Shown: positions 45,885 to 55,353 of the stretch, piece after piece
Layout: each line of letters opens with the position of its first letter
Numbering within the stretch: position 1 is the stretch's first letter
Assembly: GCA_022823725.1 (NCBI GenBank)
Contig: JAJEHL010000011.1
Coordinates: 199,107-263,106, forward strand
Length of the DNA: 64,000 nt
Origin: Candidatus Latescibacterota bacterium
Lineage (GTDB): Bacteria; Latescibacterota; UBA2968
Direction: 5' to 3'
The notes under the pieces: model-generated
Told to the model about the DNA's origin: nothing
What the model saw: only the letters and a program-made list of their open reading frames with translations
The model's database searches: none
Position numbers and translations under genes: made by a program

Positions 45885-45928
45885 ACGGGTAGAGAGCTTT
45901 GTGATACTCTACTCGTTTTTTATTTTTT
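45885..45928 (+). terminator. Rho-independent terminator after the AbiE relic
   Basis: ACGGGTAGAG and CTCTACTCGT make a 10-bp stem with one G-U pair, then TTTTTTATTTTTT. A strong plus-strand terminator. Confidence 0.85.
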
Positions 45929-46041
45929 AAAAAATTTCACATCCTCTGAATCTTTTATCTTTTCGGCTTTGTCAGAGTCGATACCGCATCAAAACAATGC
46001 ATAAATGCATAAATGGCGGGAGGGGAAAGGAGGCTGAAAAC

Positions 46042-46578
46042 ATGCCAGACGAAAGCAACAAACTCTACCTCTATGAAGCTCTGGAACTCAGGGCTGAATA
46101 CGATGCCAGGATCAAAACCCTGAAAGATTGCCTGCCAGAAACCAGGCAAAATCGCAATCGATCATTTTTTAATCGCGATGAAGAGGGCCAATATCGCCCC
46201 AATTCCGGGTTCGACATCTCTGAAGTGCGTGATCAGATCAAAGCGCTGGAATACAAACGGCGCAAACTCAACAGTGCCATTCAGCAGACCAATTTTCAGC
46301 ACCAGATGGAACACGAAGGCGACACCATCAACCTCAACGAGGCGCTGGAATTGCGAAAAGGCTTAAATGTGCAGATCGGCGAGCTACACACGCAAGTCGT
46401 GGACGCAGCATACCAGCGGGTAATCTACAAAGAAGACCGCGACATTGTAGAACCCAACGAATTGTCATATCCCGACAGCGTCCAGAATCTCGAAAGTGTG
46501 CGGTTGGCTTTTCGTGAGTTAAACAGAAAGTTGCGATCAGCATCTTTTGAAGCCATCGTAGCCTTTCAGGACGAGTAG
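46042..46578 (+). CDS. DIP1984 (septicolysin) family helical protein
   Basis: 178 aa from the ATG at 46042, with AAGGAGG upstream. Two repeats of the family pattern are visible: YLYEALELRAEYDARIKTLKD and NLNEALELRKGLNVQIGEL, joined by an IKALEYKRRKLNSAIQQTN coiled coil. The family has no established cellular function. Stands alone, followed by a candidate structured RNA. Confidence 0.75.
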   Translation: MPDESNKLYLYEALELRAEYDARIKTLKDCLPETRQNRNRSFFNRDEEGQYRPNSGFDISEVRDQIKALEYKRRKLNSAIQQTNFQHQMEHEGDTINLNEALELRKGLNVQIGELHTQVVDAAYQRVIYKEDRDIVEPNELSYPDSVQNLESVRLAFRELNRKLRSASFEAIVAFQDE

Positions 46579-46587
46579 TAAACGTCA

Positions 46588-46787
46588 ATCCGAAAGGAGA
46601 CAGGGGAGCAAGTGCGACTGCTTCGGTGACGGAGCATAGCCCAGACCATGGTATCTGTAAAAGCCATCCTCTTGAGGGGGTGACGCTCATAACGTCCGGC
46701 AAAGCACCAGACCATTGAGCATCAAACCTCAGAGCAAACAAAGACTCTCAGCCAAAAAGCCTTCAGGCTCCGCGTCTCTTTTCGGAT
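46588..46787. ncRNA. Candidate ~200-nt structured RNA
   Basis: The ends ATCCGAAAGGAGAC (46588-46601) and GTCTCTTTTCGGAT (46774-46787) pair over 14 bp with one G-U. Next to this helix GGAGC/GCTCC pair, with AGG and GC on the two sides of the internal loop. Interior hairpins include CCTC-TTGA-GGGG, GACG-CTCATAA-CGTC and AGCC-TTCA-GGCT. No known family (6S, RNase P, tmRNA, SRP, common riboswitches) is recognised by its conserved core. It lies between convergent genes, so it is not a leader. The strand is unknown. Confidence 0.45.
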
Positions 46788-46826
46788 CTTATCTCTAAAT
46801 GCCAATTAGCGGTCAGCAAAAACCTT

Positions 46827-46926
46827 CTGGATCGCGGCCCCGTATTACAAACCTACGGGACATGCTTTAATCATGCCGCGATGACAGGAGCCTGCCCCGT
46901 AATGACTCTATACGGGGGCACGGGGG
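46827..46926. repeat. REP-like palindromic repeat, copy B
   Basis: CTGGATCGCGGC ... CATGCCGCGATGAC, with the internal CCCCGTAATGA..CTATACGGGG hairpin also seen in copy A. A diverged extra block (CCCCGTATTACAAACCTACGGG) is present. Confidence 0.75.
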
Positions 46927-46967
46927 CCGTCCCCTACAACACACATAACAATCAGCCTCTATTCACT

Positions 46968-47834
46968 TCATCCAATCGCCGATCGTTTTGGCAGTGCGGC
47001 TCTAAACGCCGCCACACTCTCCCACTCGGGACCCAGCGCGTGCCGCGAGAATATCGGATCTGGATGCCGATACATCAAATGCGCAGTGCGCCGAATCCGC
47101 TGTGTCTGCCGGACAGTCCCACAGTGATAATTGGCAATATTGAACATCACAGCAGACCCCGCTGGCGCGTGGACATCGACCCGACCAATCCGTCGGGGAT
47201 TTGTGCGACCAAAGGAATCTGTCCACATCGGCTTATCCGGATCCACATACGCCGTCTCACCATCGTCAATCCGCAAAACACCCTCACCCCATCCGCTCTT
47301 ACCATCCCGCGTCTTGGGCAATTGTCGCTTGGTCTCGGCACTCTCTGGAATAAGACTCGTACAGTGAGACCCGGCATCCACATCGTCCAGATAGTAAATC
47401 ACCTGTATCGCAGGAGCGAAAAACGCATTCCGATCAGCACCCTCCACAATACCGTTGTACTCCCTGTGCCACTGCCGCGAGAGACAGATCGGATCCCCGC
47501 CGTCAATATCCTCTGGCGGATCGGCAGCACACGCCTCGCGCCGCAAAAAACTCAGACTGCTAAACTGAACGCCCTCTCCGAGAATGCGGCGCACCAGTGG
47601 TGCAACCGACGGATGGTGAACCAGGCCATCCAGTGCCTCTGTCCTGTGCATCAGCTCCGGCGCCCTGCAACCCACCGCTATATGACCCGGACGCGGTCCA
47701 GGCTCCCACTCCTTCGGGTGCGCGGCCACATCGGCGTCAATCCCATCGTTAATCGCCGTCACCTCCTCCGGTGAAAGCGCCCCCTTCACCACGGCATACC
47801 CGTTCTCCGCAAAACATCTCAGCATCTCGTCCAT
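46968..47834 (-). CDS. Phytanoyl-CoA dioxygenase (PhyH) family oxygenase
   Basis: About 288 aa from the ATG at 47834 (MDEMLRCFAENGYAVVKGALSPEEV), with AAGGAG upstream. The mid-protein SRQWHREYNG and the late NIANYHCGTVRQTQRIRRTAHLMY give the probable distal His and 2OG Arg. A single-domain Fe(II)/2OG oxygenase; the N-terminal part of the open frame is not used because it overlaps the upstream gene. Co-transcribed with the MR-type enzyme (28-base gap). Confidence 0.87.
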   Translation of the reverse strand: MDEMLRCFAENGYAVVKGALSPEEVTAINDGIDADVAAHPKEWEPGPRPGHIAVGCRAPELMHRTEALDGLVHHPSVAPLVRRILGEGVQFSSLSFLRREACAADPPEDIDGGDPICLSRQWHREYNGIVEGADRNAFFAPAIQVIYYLDDVDAGSHCTSLIPESAETKRQLPKTRDGKSGWGEGVLRIDDGETAYVDPDKPMWTDSFGRTNPRRIGRVDVHAPAGSAVMFNIANYHCGTVRQTQRIRRTAHLMYRHPDPIFSRHALGPEWESVAAFRAALPKRSAIG

Positions 47835-47862
47835 CGCATCGCTCCTTTGAAAAGACACTGCG

Positions 47863-48960
47863 TCAAACCGAATATCTCTCAAGAACATCCCGGTCAATCT
47901 CAATTCCCAGCCCGGGACCCTGGGGAACCGCAAGATACCCATCCACGGGCAAAACAGGCTCTTTGGACAACGCTGTTCGAAGCCCATTCTCCGTCATATC
48001 GCATTCAAAAAAAGAAGGGACTGGATTCATAGTATCAAGAAGATCTGGCATCGACGCCTGCCAGTGCAGGGTAGCGGCAAGACCAACGACTGCCCCCCAC
48101 ATATGCGGCATAACCGGGATATAATTGGCACTGGCCATTGCCACAACCTTTCTCGCCTCTGTAAACCCGCCGACAATCGCGATATCCGGCTGCACAATAT
48201 CCACCGCTCGTCGCTGGATAAACTCCCGAAATGCCCAGCGCCCCTGCAAACCCTCGCATCCCGCAATCCGCATCCCGAGTGCCCTTTTAATTTCTATATA
48301 TCCGGCCACATCATCCCTCGAAATTGGTTCTTCAAACCAGAACAGATCGTACGCCTCCATCCTGCGCCCCACCTCAATCGCCGTACCCACATCATAGGCC
48401 AAATTTGCATCCACACACAAAAGAACATCATCGCCAATCGCCTTCCGCACAGCAGCCACATTCCTCTCATCATAAGCCTTTCCAAGCCCAACCTTCATCT
48501 TCATCGCGGGAAAACCCCGATCCACATATCCCCTGGCCTCATCCATCAATGCCTGTGTATTATCCGGCCTGTCTTTCCTGAACAGCCCGCTGGCATAGCA
48601 CGGGATACGGTCCCGAAATGCGCCCCCCAGCAGGCGATAAACCGGCACATCAAGCGCCTTTCCCATAATATCCCACAACGCAATATCCACACCGCTGGTC
48701 GCACCCACATTCTTCAGATTCCCCGAATTATTCAGCGCATTCCAGATCACTTCATAATCGAATGGATCCTTCCCAATCACATGCCGCTGAATATCCGACT
48801 CACCCAGCGATCCCGCCCCCTGTCCCCATCCCGTAATACCCGCATCGGTCAAAATCTCCAATAGGATAGATGAACGCTCCGTAATCCACGTAAAAGAATT
48901 TCCGAACTTCTCGGTCACAGGATAGCGCAAACGATGATATTTAACATCCGTAATCTTCAT
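47863..48960 (-). CDS. Mandelate racemase/muconate lactonizing enzyme family dehydratase or racemase
   Basis: 365 aa from the ATG at 48960 (MKITDVKYHRLRYPVTEKFGNSF), preceded by GGGAGAG. The enolase-superfamily site is visible: K-x-K in AMKMKVG, metal ligands in CVDANLAYD, WFEEPIS and AGCEGLQG, and the general-base His in VMPHMWG. K-x-K plus His is the MR subgroup pattern, so it probably dehydrates or epimerises a sugar acid. First gene of the MR-PhyH pair. Confidence 0.92.
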   Translation of the reverse strand: MKITDVKYHRLRYPVTEKFGNSFTWITERSSILLEILTDAGITGWGQGAGSLGESDIQRHVIGKDPFDYEVIWNALNNSGNLKNVGATSGVDIALWDIMGKALDVPVYRLLGGAFRDRIPCYASGLFRKDRPDNTQALMDEARGYVDRGFPAMKMKVGLGKAYDERNVAAVRKAIGDDVLLCVDANLAYDVGTAIEVGRRMEAYDLFWFEEPISRDDVAGYIEIKRALGMRIAGCEGLQGRWAFREFIQRRAVDIVQPDIAIVGGFTEARKVVAMASANYIPVMPHMWGAVVGLAATLHWQASMPDLLDTMNPVPSFFECDMTENGLRTALSKEPVLPVDGYLAVPQGPGLGIEIDRDVLERYSV

Positions 48961-49146
48961 ATTCTCTCCCAAAATGCGATAAAAATCCGAGATGCGGCTC
49001 AACATCTGGTGCCCGAAAATACAACTCCATTTTACCAAAGTCAACCAGCACCGAACTTCAGAATATCATCTTTCCCATCAGGACTTGCAATCCATTCCAA
49101 CCTTGCACATATTTGAATAATAAACCTAAAGTGTTACTGATCAAAT

Positions 49147-49914
49147 ATGAGCAACGAGATGACGCTTAAAGAGCTAAAACAAATCGCAGCGTCTATTGGT
49201 AAAATTCAAGGGTGGGATTTCTCCGCCGTAAGAGATGGGCGGGATCCCGTACCCTGGGATTATATGACTCTGGTTCGCAACTACCTCACCTCATCATCTC
49301 GCGTCCTTGATATAGGAACCGGTGGCGGTGAAAAGTTTCTTACTCTATCACCGAACTTCGGCGAAGGCATTGGTATCGACATCAGCGACGAAATGATTCA
49401 AACAGCTCATGTGAATCAATCTAAAATGCGGATAAACAATGTCTCATTCAATGTCATGAGTGCTGATGCTCTGCAATTGCCGGACTCGAATTTTGACATC
49501 GTTTTGAATCGACATTCTGTTGTCAATATAGATGAGATTTTGCGTGTGCTACGCACGGGAGGGTATTTTATCACGCAGGGTGTGGGACATCGCAATACCT
49601 CCAATATCCTGGCAACATTTGGTTGGACAAGCAACAGTTTTGGCGAGGATTGGTGGTCGCCTGCTAAAGAACTCGCCAAAACTTTCCAGCAACGCGGCAA
49701 CCGCATCATCGCGCTCATGGAATATGACGTCGCGTATTGGTTCTGTGATGTTGAATCACTTCTCTTGTGGCTGCACACGGTCCCGCTGCCCGAAAAATTT
49801 GAAATCGAAAAACACTGGCAATGCGTTAACCAGATCCTTGAAAAATACACTACTCAGCGAGGCATTGAAACCAACGAACACCGCGAGTTACTTATTGTGC
49901 AAAAGAGCACTTAA
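49147..49914 (+). CDS. SAM-dependent methyltransferase
   Basis: 255 aa. Class I fold: motif I VLDIGTGGGEKF, motif II GIGIDISDEMI, motif III ADALQLPDSNFDIVLN, and ILRVLRTGGYFITQ. Substrate unknown. It precedes the MocA-type oxidoreductase by 21 bases and may share a transcript with the following four plus-strand genes. Confidence 0.88.
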   Translation: MSNEMTLKELKQIAASIGKIQGWDFSAVRDGRDPVPWDYMTLVRNYLTSSSRVLDIGTGGGEKFLTLSPNFGEGIGIDISDEMIQTAHVNQSKMRINNVSFNVMSADALQLPDSNFDIVLNRHSVVNIDEILRVLRTGGYFITQGVGHRNTSNILATFGWTSNSFGEDWWSPAKELAKTFQQRGNRIIALMEYDVAYWFCDVESLLLWLHTVPLPEKFEIEKHWQCVNQILEKYTTQRGIETNEHRELLIVQKST

Positions 49915-49935
49915 CAGCTTCCAGAGGAGAACCCA

Positions 49936-51018
49936 ATGGCCGAACCCAAAGGTAAAGCCTTTCAGACCGTGCGAGATACCGCGCCCAGAAATACTTATCG
50001 GGGTGCTGTTATAGGATGCGGCAGAATGGGCAGCACCATTGACGACGAACACATCGGAATGCCCCATTATCCATGGCCTTGGGCACACGCGCCTGCAATG
50101 ATTGAAGCCAGGGGAATTGATCTCGTTGCTGCCGCTGATGATGACCCCATCAAACTCGAGGACTTCAAACAGCGCTGGGGCGTTTCAGCCCTGTACACCG
50201 ATTACCGGGAGATGGTCCAAAAAGAACAAATCGACGTGGTCTGCCTGACCACCCGCCCGGAACCCCGCGCTGAAATCACAATCGGTTTGGCCGAACTGGG
50301 AGTCAAAGCCATTTTCGCCACCAAACCAATGTGCCGCACATTGGCCGAAGCCGATGCCATGATCGACGCCTGCGCCAAAAACAACGTCATTCTCTCAATG
50401 GCCTGCCATCTCAACTGGTATAGCTACTACACAAACGCCCGCCAACTCATTGCCGACGGCATCATTGGACCCTTAAAAACGATGATCTGCCACAGCCCCT
50501 CCAGCCTTTCCAATATACAAAGCCACACCCTGACCCTACTCCGCCTCTTTGCCGGTGCGCCAGCCCAATGGGTATTCGGTCTCATCGACACAGACAAACA
50601 GGCACAGTCCAACGCCGACATCCCCGGATCGGGAATCATCGTCTATGAAAACGGCATCCGCACCATCTTAAACTCCCGCTCTGAAACCAGGCCCTTTGCA
50701 TGGTCCGTGGAATTCATCGGCGAAACCGGCCGCATCATCTCCCGCAACGCCCATGCCCAATTCGAGCTATGGACCCCGCATCCCGAAACCGACGCGCCCA
50801 CCCAGACACACCTCCCAGGACCCTGGCACCCCAGAAGCTCAATGGTTGACGCCATCGAAGGTGTTTGTCGCTCTATTGAACAGGGCCGCGAAGACATTTG
50901 CCCCGGCGAATTTGGCCGCGAAGCCCTTGAAATCGGCATCGCCATAAGAGAATCGCATCGCCGCGGCAACATCCGCATAGACCTGCCCCTTGAAGACCGC
51001 AGCCTGAGGATGGGATAA
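49936..51018 (+). CDS. Gfo/Idh/MocA family oxidoreductase
   Basis: 360 aa. N-terminal Rossmann nucleotide site GAVIGCGRMGSTIDD and the conserved Lys-Pro in IFATKPMCRTLAEADAM; the C-terminal part is beta-sheet rich. Probably oxidises or reduces a sugar, inositol or sugar acid with NAD(P). AGAGGAG lies upstream of the ATG. Grouped with tautomerase, agarase-like and esterase genes, which suggests one catabolic operon. Confidence 0.9.
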   Translation: MAEPKGKAFQTVRDTAPRNTYRGAVIGCGRMGSTIDDEHIGMPHYPWPWAHAPAMIEARGIDLVAAADDDPIKLEDFKQRWGVSALYTDYREMVQKEQIDVVCLTTRPEPRAEITIGLAELGVKAIFATKPMCRTLAEADAMIDACAKNNVILSMACHLNWYSYYTNARQLIADGIIGPLKTMICHSPSSLSNIQSHTLTLLRLFAGAPAQWVFGLIDTDKQAQSNADIPGSGIIVYENGIRTILNSRSETRPFAWSVEFIGETGRIISRNAHAQFELWTPHPETDAPTQTHLPGPWHPRSSMVDAIEGVCRSIEQGREDICPGEFGREALEIGIAIRESHRRGNIRIDLPLEDRSLRMG

Positions 51019-51039
51019 TCGGCCTCATAAGGAAAAATC

Positions 51040-51426
51040 ATGATCGTCGTATATGGCATAAAAGAAAAACTGAATCCCATAAAAGCAAAATTATCCGATG
51101 TGATCCACGGGTGTATGCAATCCGCCCTCGGCATGCCAGAGGATAAACGAGCGCACCGCTTTGTACCCATGGCCAAAGAGGATTTTTACTATCCCGGCGG
51201 TCGCACGGATGCATACACCGTCATAGAAATCAACATGATGGCTGGTCGCCAGGTGGAAACCCAAAAAAGCTTGATCAAAACGCTATTCAAAGAAATCGAA
51301 AACCAATTATCTATTCCCCCCATGGACATCGAAATCACCATCAAAGAACAAGCACCACATTGCTGGGGATTTCGGGGCATAACGGGTGATGAAGTCAACG
51401 ACCTCAAATACAAAGTCAAAGTATAA
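51040..51426 (+). CDS. Tautomerase superfamily protein without Pro-1
   Basis: 128 aa. Resembles Tautomerase_2-type proteins (HRFVPMAKEDFYYP, YTVIEINMMAGRQVETQKSLIKTL, IEITIKEQAPHCWGFRG). The mature N-terminus would be Ile, not the catalytic proline of classical tautomerases, so activity may differ. Clustered between the MocA oxidoreductase and the agarase-like gene; a role in isomerising a sugar-derived acid is inferred. Confidence 0.75.
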   Translation: MIVVYGIKEKLNPIKAKLSDVIHGCMQSALGMPEDKRAHRFVPMAKEDFYYPGGRTDAYTVIEINMMAGRQVETQKSLIKTLFKEIENQLSIPPMDIEITIKEQAPHCWGFRGITGDEVNDLKYKVKV

Positions 51427-51445
51427 CGACTACCAGGGAGCCTCA

Positions 51446-52564
51446 ATGAATACCATACTCGAAACAGTCGAAACAACACAAACATCCCCCGAAGGATTCT
51501 TCACCCTCGGAAAACTCGGCAAACGCTGGATTCTGCTCACACCGGAGCGACAGCCCTTCTTCTCAGTCGGACTGAATCACATCGACTCCTCACCCCTGCT
51601 ATATCCAGAGAACCTGTCCCGCTGGAAACAAAAATACGACAACAACAGCATCAAGTGGATCTGCGAATCCGTATCTCCCGACCTGAAAGCCTGGGGATTC
51701 AACACCGTCGGCTGGGTACAGGACGTAACCATCTTAAAACACGCGCACAGTCCGAGCTTCACCCTGGAAGAATACCGCGCGCTATCCATGCCCTACTGTC
51801 ACCTGCTGCCCTTCATCGAAACACATCAATGGAACGCATGGCACAGAAATCCCGACATCTTCAGCAAAGACTTCGAGGACTGGTGCGATTATGTCGCCAG
51901 ATCCGAATGCGCGCGCCTGAGAGACGAACCGAACTTAATCGGCTATTTTTACTCGGACTGTCCAACCTGGGTTCACGTCCGAACCCCACACACGGCATGG
52001 CGCGGACCCATGTTTGATCCCGCGCGCCTGGAATCGCAAGCGGGCCGGACTGAACTCTTCAACATGGCACAGCGATACTACAAAATCACCCACGACGCCA
52101 TTCGCCGTTATGACCCCCATCACTTAATCCTCGGAGACCGATACGAAGCACTCGTACCACTCCCAATGGAAATTGTACAGGCTGCCGACCCGTACGTTGA
52201 CGTACTCAGCTTTCAGGACTTCGGAGATCCGGTCACACACATGCGCGAATGGCACGCAGCCACGGGAAAACCAGTTCTATGGGCAGATGGATCCCGCCCC
52301 CGGGAAACCATCGCGGATGACAGCGGAAAATATCTGGATGGGGAATATCATCTCGTGGATGGGGAATGGTATGCCGAAGCCCTCTACGGACTCCTGAAAA
52401 ACCCCGGCGCAATAGGCGCGCATCTTTGCGGCGGTTATCTCCGAAACCGCTTCCGGCGAAAAGGCCTGATCGACGAAAAAGAACAACCCGACCACGAAGC
52501 CATCTCTGAAATACAAAAAGGCAGCCAGGTTGTATCACAATGGCTCGACAATTTGGAATCCTGA
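51446..52564 (+). CDS. Agarase-like glycoside hydrolase (TIM barrel)
   Basis: 372 aa from the ATG at 51446 (MNTILETVE), preceded by GGGAG. WILLTPERQPFFSVGLNH, LKAWGFNTVGWVQD and HHLILGDRYEA are typical of the agarase/GH-A-like barrel, with acids in EPNLIGYFYSD and LSFQDFGDPVTH as possible catalytic residues. No signal peptide. The true substrate is unknown; a glycosidase of the same operon as the MocA oxidoreductase. Confidence 0.75.
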   Translation: MNTILETVETTQTSPEGFFTLGKLGKRWILLTPERQPFFSVGLNHIDSSPLLYPENLSRWKQKYDNNSIKWICESVSPDLKAWGFNTVGWVQDVTILKHAHSPSFTLEEYRALSMPYCHLLPFIETHQWNAWHRNPDIFSKDFEDWCDYVARSECARLRDEPNLIGYFYSDCPTWVHVRTPHTAWRGPMFDPARLESQAGRTELFNMAQRYYKITHDAIRRYDPHHLILGDRYEALVPLPMEIVQAADPYVDVLSFQDFGDPVTHMREWHAATGKPVLWADGSRPRETIADDSGKYLDGEYHLVDGEWYAEALYGLLKNPGAIGAHLCGGYLRNRFRRKGLIDEKEQPDHEAISEIQKGSQVVSQWLDNLES

Positions 52565-52588
52565 ACAGATCCCGCAAGCTGAGAGACC

Positions 52589-53407
52589 ATGCCATTAGAC
52601 CTCGTGACACCGGCTATGACGGATGAAGCACCTGCCCCGGGCAGGCGTGTGCGTCAAACCGCGCCGGAGTACAGAGGGACCGACGTACACCACGCGCTAT
52701 ACCTTCCCACAGACTGGCAACCCGGGCGCAAATACCCCGTCATCGTCGAATACACCGGCAACAAATGGGAACCGTGCAAATCAACGGGTAAGGTAGAAGA
52801 TGCAAATCTGGGCTATGGCATGAGTGGAGGGCGTGGATTTATCTGGGTATCCATGCCTTATGTGGAAAAGGGAAAAAAAGAAAACGTCGTCACATGGTGG
52901 GGCGACAAACAGGCAACCGTGAACTACTGCAAAACCAACCTCCCGCAGATCTGTGAAAAATTTGGAGGCGACCCGTACAACATATTCATCTGCGGCTTCT
53001 CGCGCGGAGCTATTGGCACCAGCTACATCGGCCTTTCAGATGATGAGATTGCAGCCTATTGGAAAGGCATCTTCACCCACGATCATTTTGACGGCGAACG
53101 GGAATGGGATTATCCAAAAAGTGATCGCGCATCCGCTCTCACCCGCCTCGCACGGTTAAAAGGCAGGCCCGTGCTCATCTGCGGGCAGAACGCCAGCAGA
53201 GTAAAAGATCAATTTCTCAAATCGCACCTCGACCTGGCGCAATTCACATTCCTGAACGTGCCAACCGACCAGATATTCAACATCCCCGAAGGCAATATCG
53301 TCCACCCGCATACGGACTTGTGGATGCACAGAGAAAGTCCGTATCGCAAGCGCGCCAGAGCCTGGCTTGAAAGGGTGCTAAAAGAAACGCACTACGCCCA
53401 GGGATGA
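52589..53407 (+). CDS. Alpha/beta hydrolase (esterase-like)
   Basis: 272 aa. Serine nucleophile in ICGFSRGAIGT, with HHALYLPTDWQPGRKYPVIVEY upstream typical of esterase/peptidase S9-like hydrolases. His near ...IVHPHTDLW may complete the triad. No signal peptide. Its last 16 bases overlap the convergent alcohol dehydrogenase gene. Confidence 0.82.
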   Translation: MPLDLVTPAMTDEAPAPGRRVRQTAPEYRGTDVHHALYLPTDWQPGRKYPVIVEYTGNKWEPCKSTGKVEDANLGYGMSGGRGFIWVSMPYVEKGKKENVVTWWGDKQATVNYCKTNLPQICEKFGGDPYNIFICGFSRGAIGTSYIGLSDDEIAAYWKGIFTHDHFDGEREWDYPKSDRASALTRLARLKGRPVLICGQNASRVKDQFLKSHLDLAQFTFLNVPTDQIFNIPEGNIVHPHTDLWMHRESPYRKRARAWLERVLKETHYAQG

Positions 53408-54402
53408 AGCACGATCTTCGCGGCTTCGCCAGCGGCCAGAAGACCGAAAGCCTCCTGAATATTGCTCATCGGCATAACGTGACTAATCAGCTTATCGATC
53501 AGAGGCGACTCGGCAATCACCTGCATCACGCCCTCGTAATCCTGCATATTGTACAACCAGTTCCCCGCCACCAGCAGTCCCTTGCGAATCAAATCCGGGC
53601 TCACCTTAATCGGCAAATCCTGGGAACACTCGCCCACAAATGCCACCCGTCCGCGCCGCCGCACCGCATCAATACACAACCGCTCGCCCGCCACCGAACC
53701 AGAGCAATCCACCGCGCAATCAACCCCGCGACCATCTGTCAAATCTCGAATACGCGCAAGCGGATCATCCTGAGGATGCAACACCACCTCTGCGCCCAAC
53801 TCGAGACCGAGCGCAGCGCGCCACGGCGCAGGCTCCACCGCCAGCACCCGCGCCCCGCGGAACCGGGCATTAATGATCCCACCAAGCCCCACCGGACCCA
53901 GACCCGTAATCAGCACCGTATCAAAAGCACCCACGCCAATGGCCTGCATACCCCCAAAAGAAGCACCAATACCGTCAATCGCCATCGTCGCCTGCTCGTA
54001 CGTAACCCGTTCGGGAATCGGCAACAAAAGCCATGAGGGCTTGACCACATAATGGGCAAACGTACCACTGCCCTCGCGGCTACCCGTGAACTCGGCAAAA
54101 TCGTACGTATCCTCGCAATAGATATAATCACCAGATCGGCACAAAGCGCAATTGCCACACGGATACTGCGGCATCACCGTAACCCGGTCCCCCACCTTCA
54201 CCCGCCCCGGCTGCGCCACCGCCACCACCTCGCCCGCCCCCTCGTGCCCGATCACCTCGCGCCGATCCCCCGCCAACCACGTCTTGTACTCAGTACACAT
54301 CGCCGAAGCATGCACCTTCACCACCGCCCAATCCTCCTTCGGCTCTGGCACTGGTGCAGGCACCACATCTGACTGTCGTTCTCCAACAATTCTTGCTTTC
54401 AT
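53392..54402 (-). CDS. Zinc-dependent medium-chain alcohol/polyol dehydrogenase
   Basis: 336 aa. Catalytic zinc ligands in SAMCTEYK and GHEGAGEVV, the structural-zinc loop CGNCALCRSGDYIYC, and the Rossmann motif GLGPVGLGG. Sorbitol/threonine-dehydrogenase-like; substrate not assignable. Transcribed against the preceding catabolic cluster. Confidence 0.92.
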   Translation of the reverse strand: MKARIVGERQSDVVPAPVPEPKEDWAVVKVHASAMCTEYKTWLAGDRREVIGHEGAGEVVAVAQPGRVKVGDRVTVMPQYPCGNCALCRSGDYIYCEDTYDFAEFTGSREGSGTFAHYVVKPSWLLLPIPERVTYEQATMAIDGIGASFGGMQAIGVGAFDTVLITGLGPVGLGGIINARFRGARVLAVEPAPWRAALGLELGAEVVLHPQDDPLARIRDLTDGRGVDCAVDCSGSVAGERLCIDAVRRRGRVAFVGECSQDLPIKVSPDLIRKGLLVAGNWLYNMQDYEGVMQVIAESPLIDKLISHVMPMSNIQEAFGLLAAGEAAKIVLHPWA

Positions 54403-54438
54403 ATTGCTACCCTTGACTTTGTATGTTGGGCAATCGCG

Positions 54439-55353
54439 TTACGCCATTGCATCTAACATGCGTTCAAATTCATCGAGATTGGACACCTGTATCGCCGCAC
54501 GAAGCAACTGCTTCAGGCGTTGCAAATCGTCAATAGTGGCAATGCGGTCAGATAGAGAGTCTGCTTCGTGCAGATCAAATCGAATCTCCAATACTTCGAG
54601 GATATCTTCAAGCGTACTTTTTCTTTGGCCTTGCTCAATGCCCTGCTCAAAACCTTCCTCTCTGCCTTCTTGCTTAAAGTATTGAATAAGGGATGATTCG
54701 CGGATCAGATCCATGAGACCCTCCTTGATAATGATTTCAGAAACAGTTTCAGGCGCGTAAACCAACTCGCTCAAAACCGCCATGCCTGCCAAATAATTGG
54801 ACTTGCGCGTCCGTTCTATGCGTCGCGTCTGAGCGGTGTGAATACACTGACGTAACCACGCATCAGATGCCATCCCTTCAGGGGGCTTCATCAACGGCGT
54901 GAAGGGAATCAGGCCAGAATGCCCCGCTTCAAGGATGCGTTGACCTTCGATCTCAATCAGCCTGATCACATTGTATTGAATCACCACGCGATAGCCGCGT
55001 AAGGCTTGCTCGTAGAATCCTGGATCGGTCTTTCCCGCATTGGGACGCAAGTAGATGACGTTGGAATATATGGGCAACCCGTGATGCTCAATAGCCCGTC
55101 CGATATAGCCAGCCATGCGACGCGGCATAGGCGGAGTGGTGCTGTCCGTGGTTTGAAATTCAGTGTGTATGAGTGCTTCTTCATCGCCGATTCGCACGCG
55201 GATGAAGCTATCGGTCTGTCGTGTTTCAACCGTGTGTTGCTCCGTGTTGATGGTTTCAATGACCTCGATGTCGTCTCGTGCGAGGGCGAAGCTGGCGAAG
55301 TGGTCGGGATAATGTTGAATCAGGTATTTGGAGATGGTATCAATATCTGCCAT
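54439..55353 (-). CDS. Rpn family recombination-promoting nuclease / PD-(D/E)XK transposase-like protein
   Basis: 304 aa from the ATG at 55353 (MADIDTISKYLIQHYPDHF). The nuclease core is TRQTDSFIRV and HTEFQTTDSTTPP (D...E-x-Q), and the C-terminus has the EGREEGFEQGIEQGQRKS tail seen in this family. Rpn proteins promote RecA-independent recombination or act in defence. It is the first gene at the border of the McrBC cluster; no terminal inverted repeats were seen. Confidence 0.88.
   Translation of the reverse strand: MADIDTISKYLIQHYPDHFASFALARDDIEVIETINTEQHTVETRQTDSFIRVRIGDEEALIHTEFQTTDSTTPPMPRRMAGYIGRAIEHHGLPIYSNVIYLRPNAGKTDPGFYEQALRGYRVVIQYNVIRLIEIEGQRILEAGHSGLIPFTPLMKPPEGMASDAWLRQCIHTAQTRRIERTRKSNYLAGMAVLSELVYAPETVSEIIIKEGLMDLIRESSLIQYFKQEGREEGFEQGIEQGQRKSTLEDILEVLEIRFDLHEADSLSDRIATIDDLQRLKQLLRAAIQVSNLDEFERMLDAMA

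Noticed and set aside
46588-46800. Known riboswitch or T-box in the gap after the DIP1984 gene
   Set aside because: The conserved cores of TPP, cobalamin, c-di-GMP and T-box RNAs could not be recognised on either strand, and no gene starts downstream.
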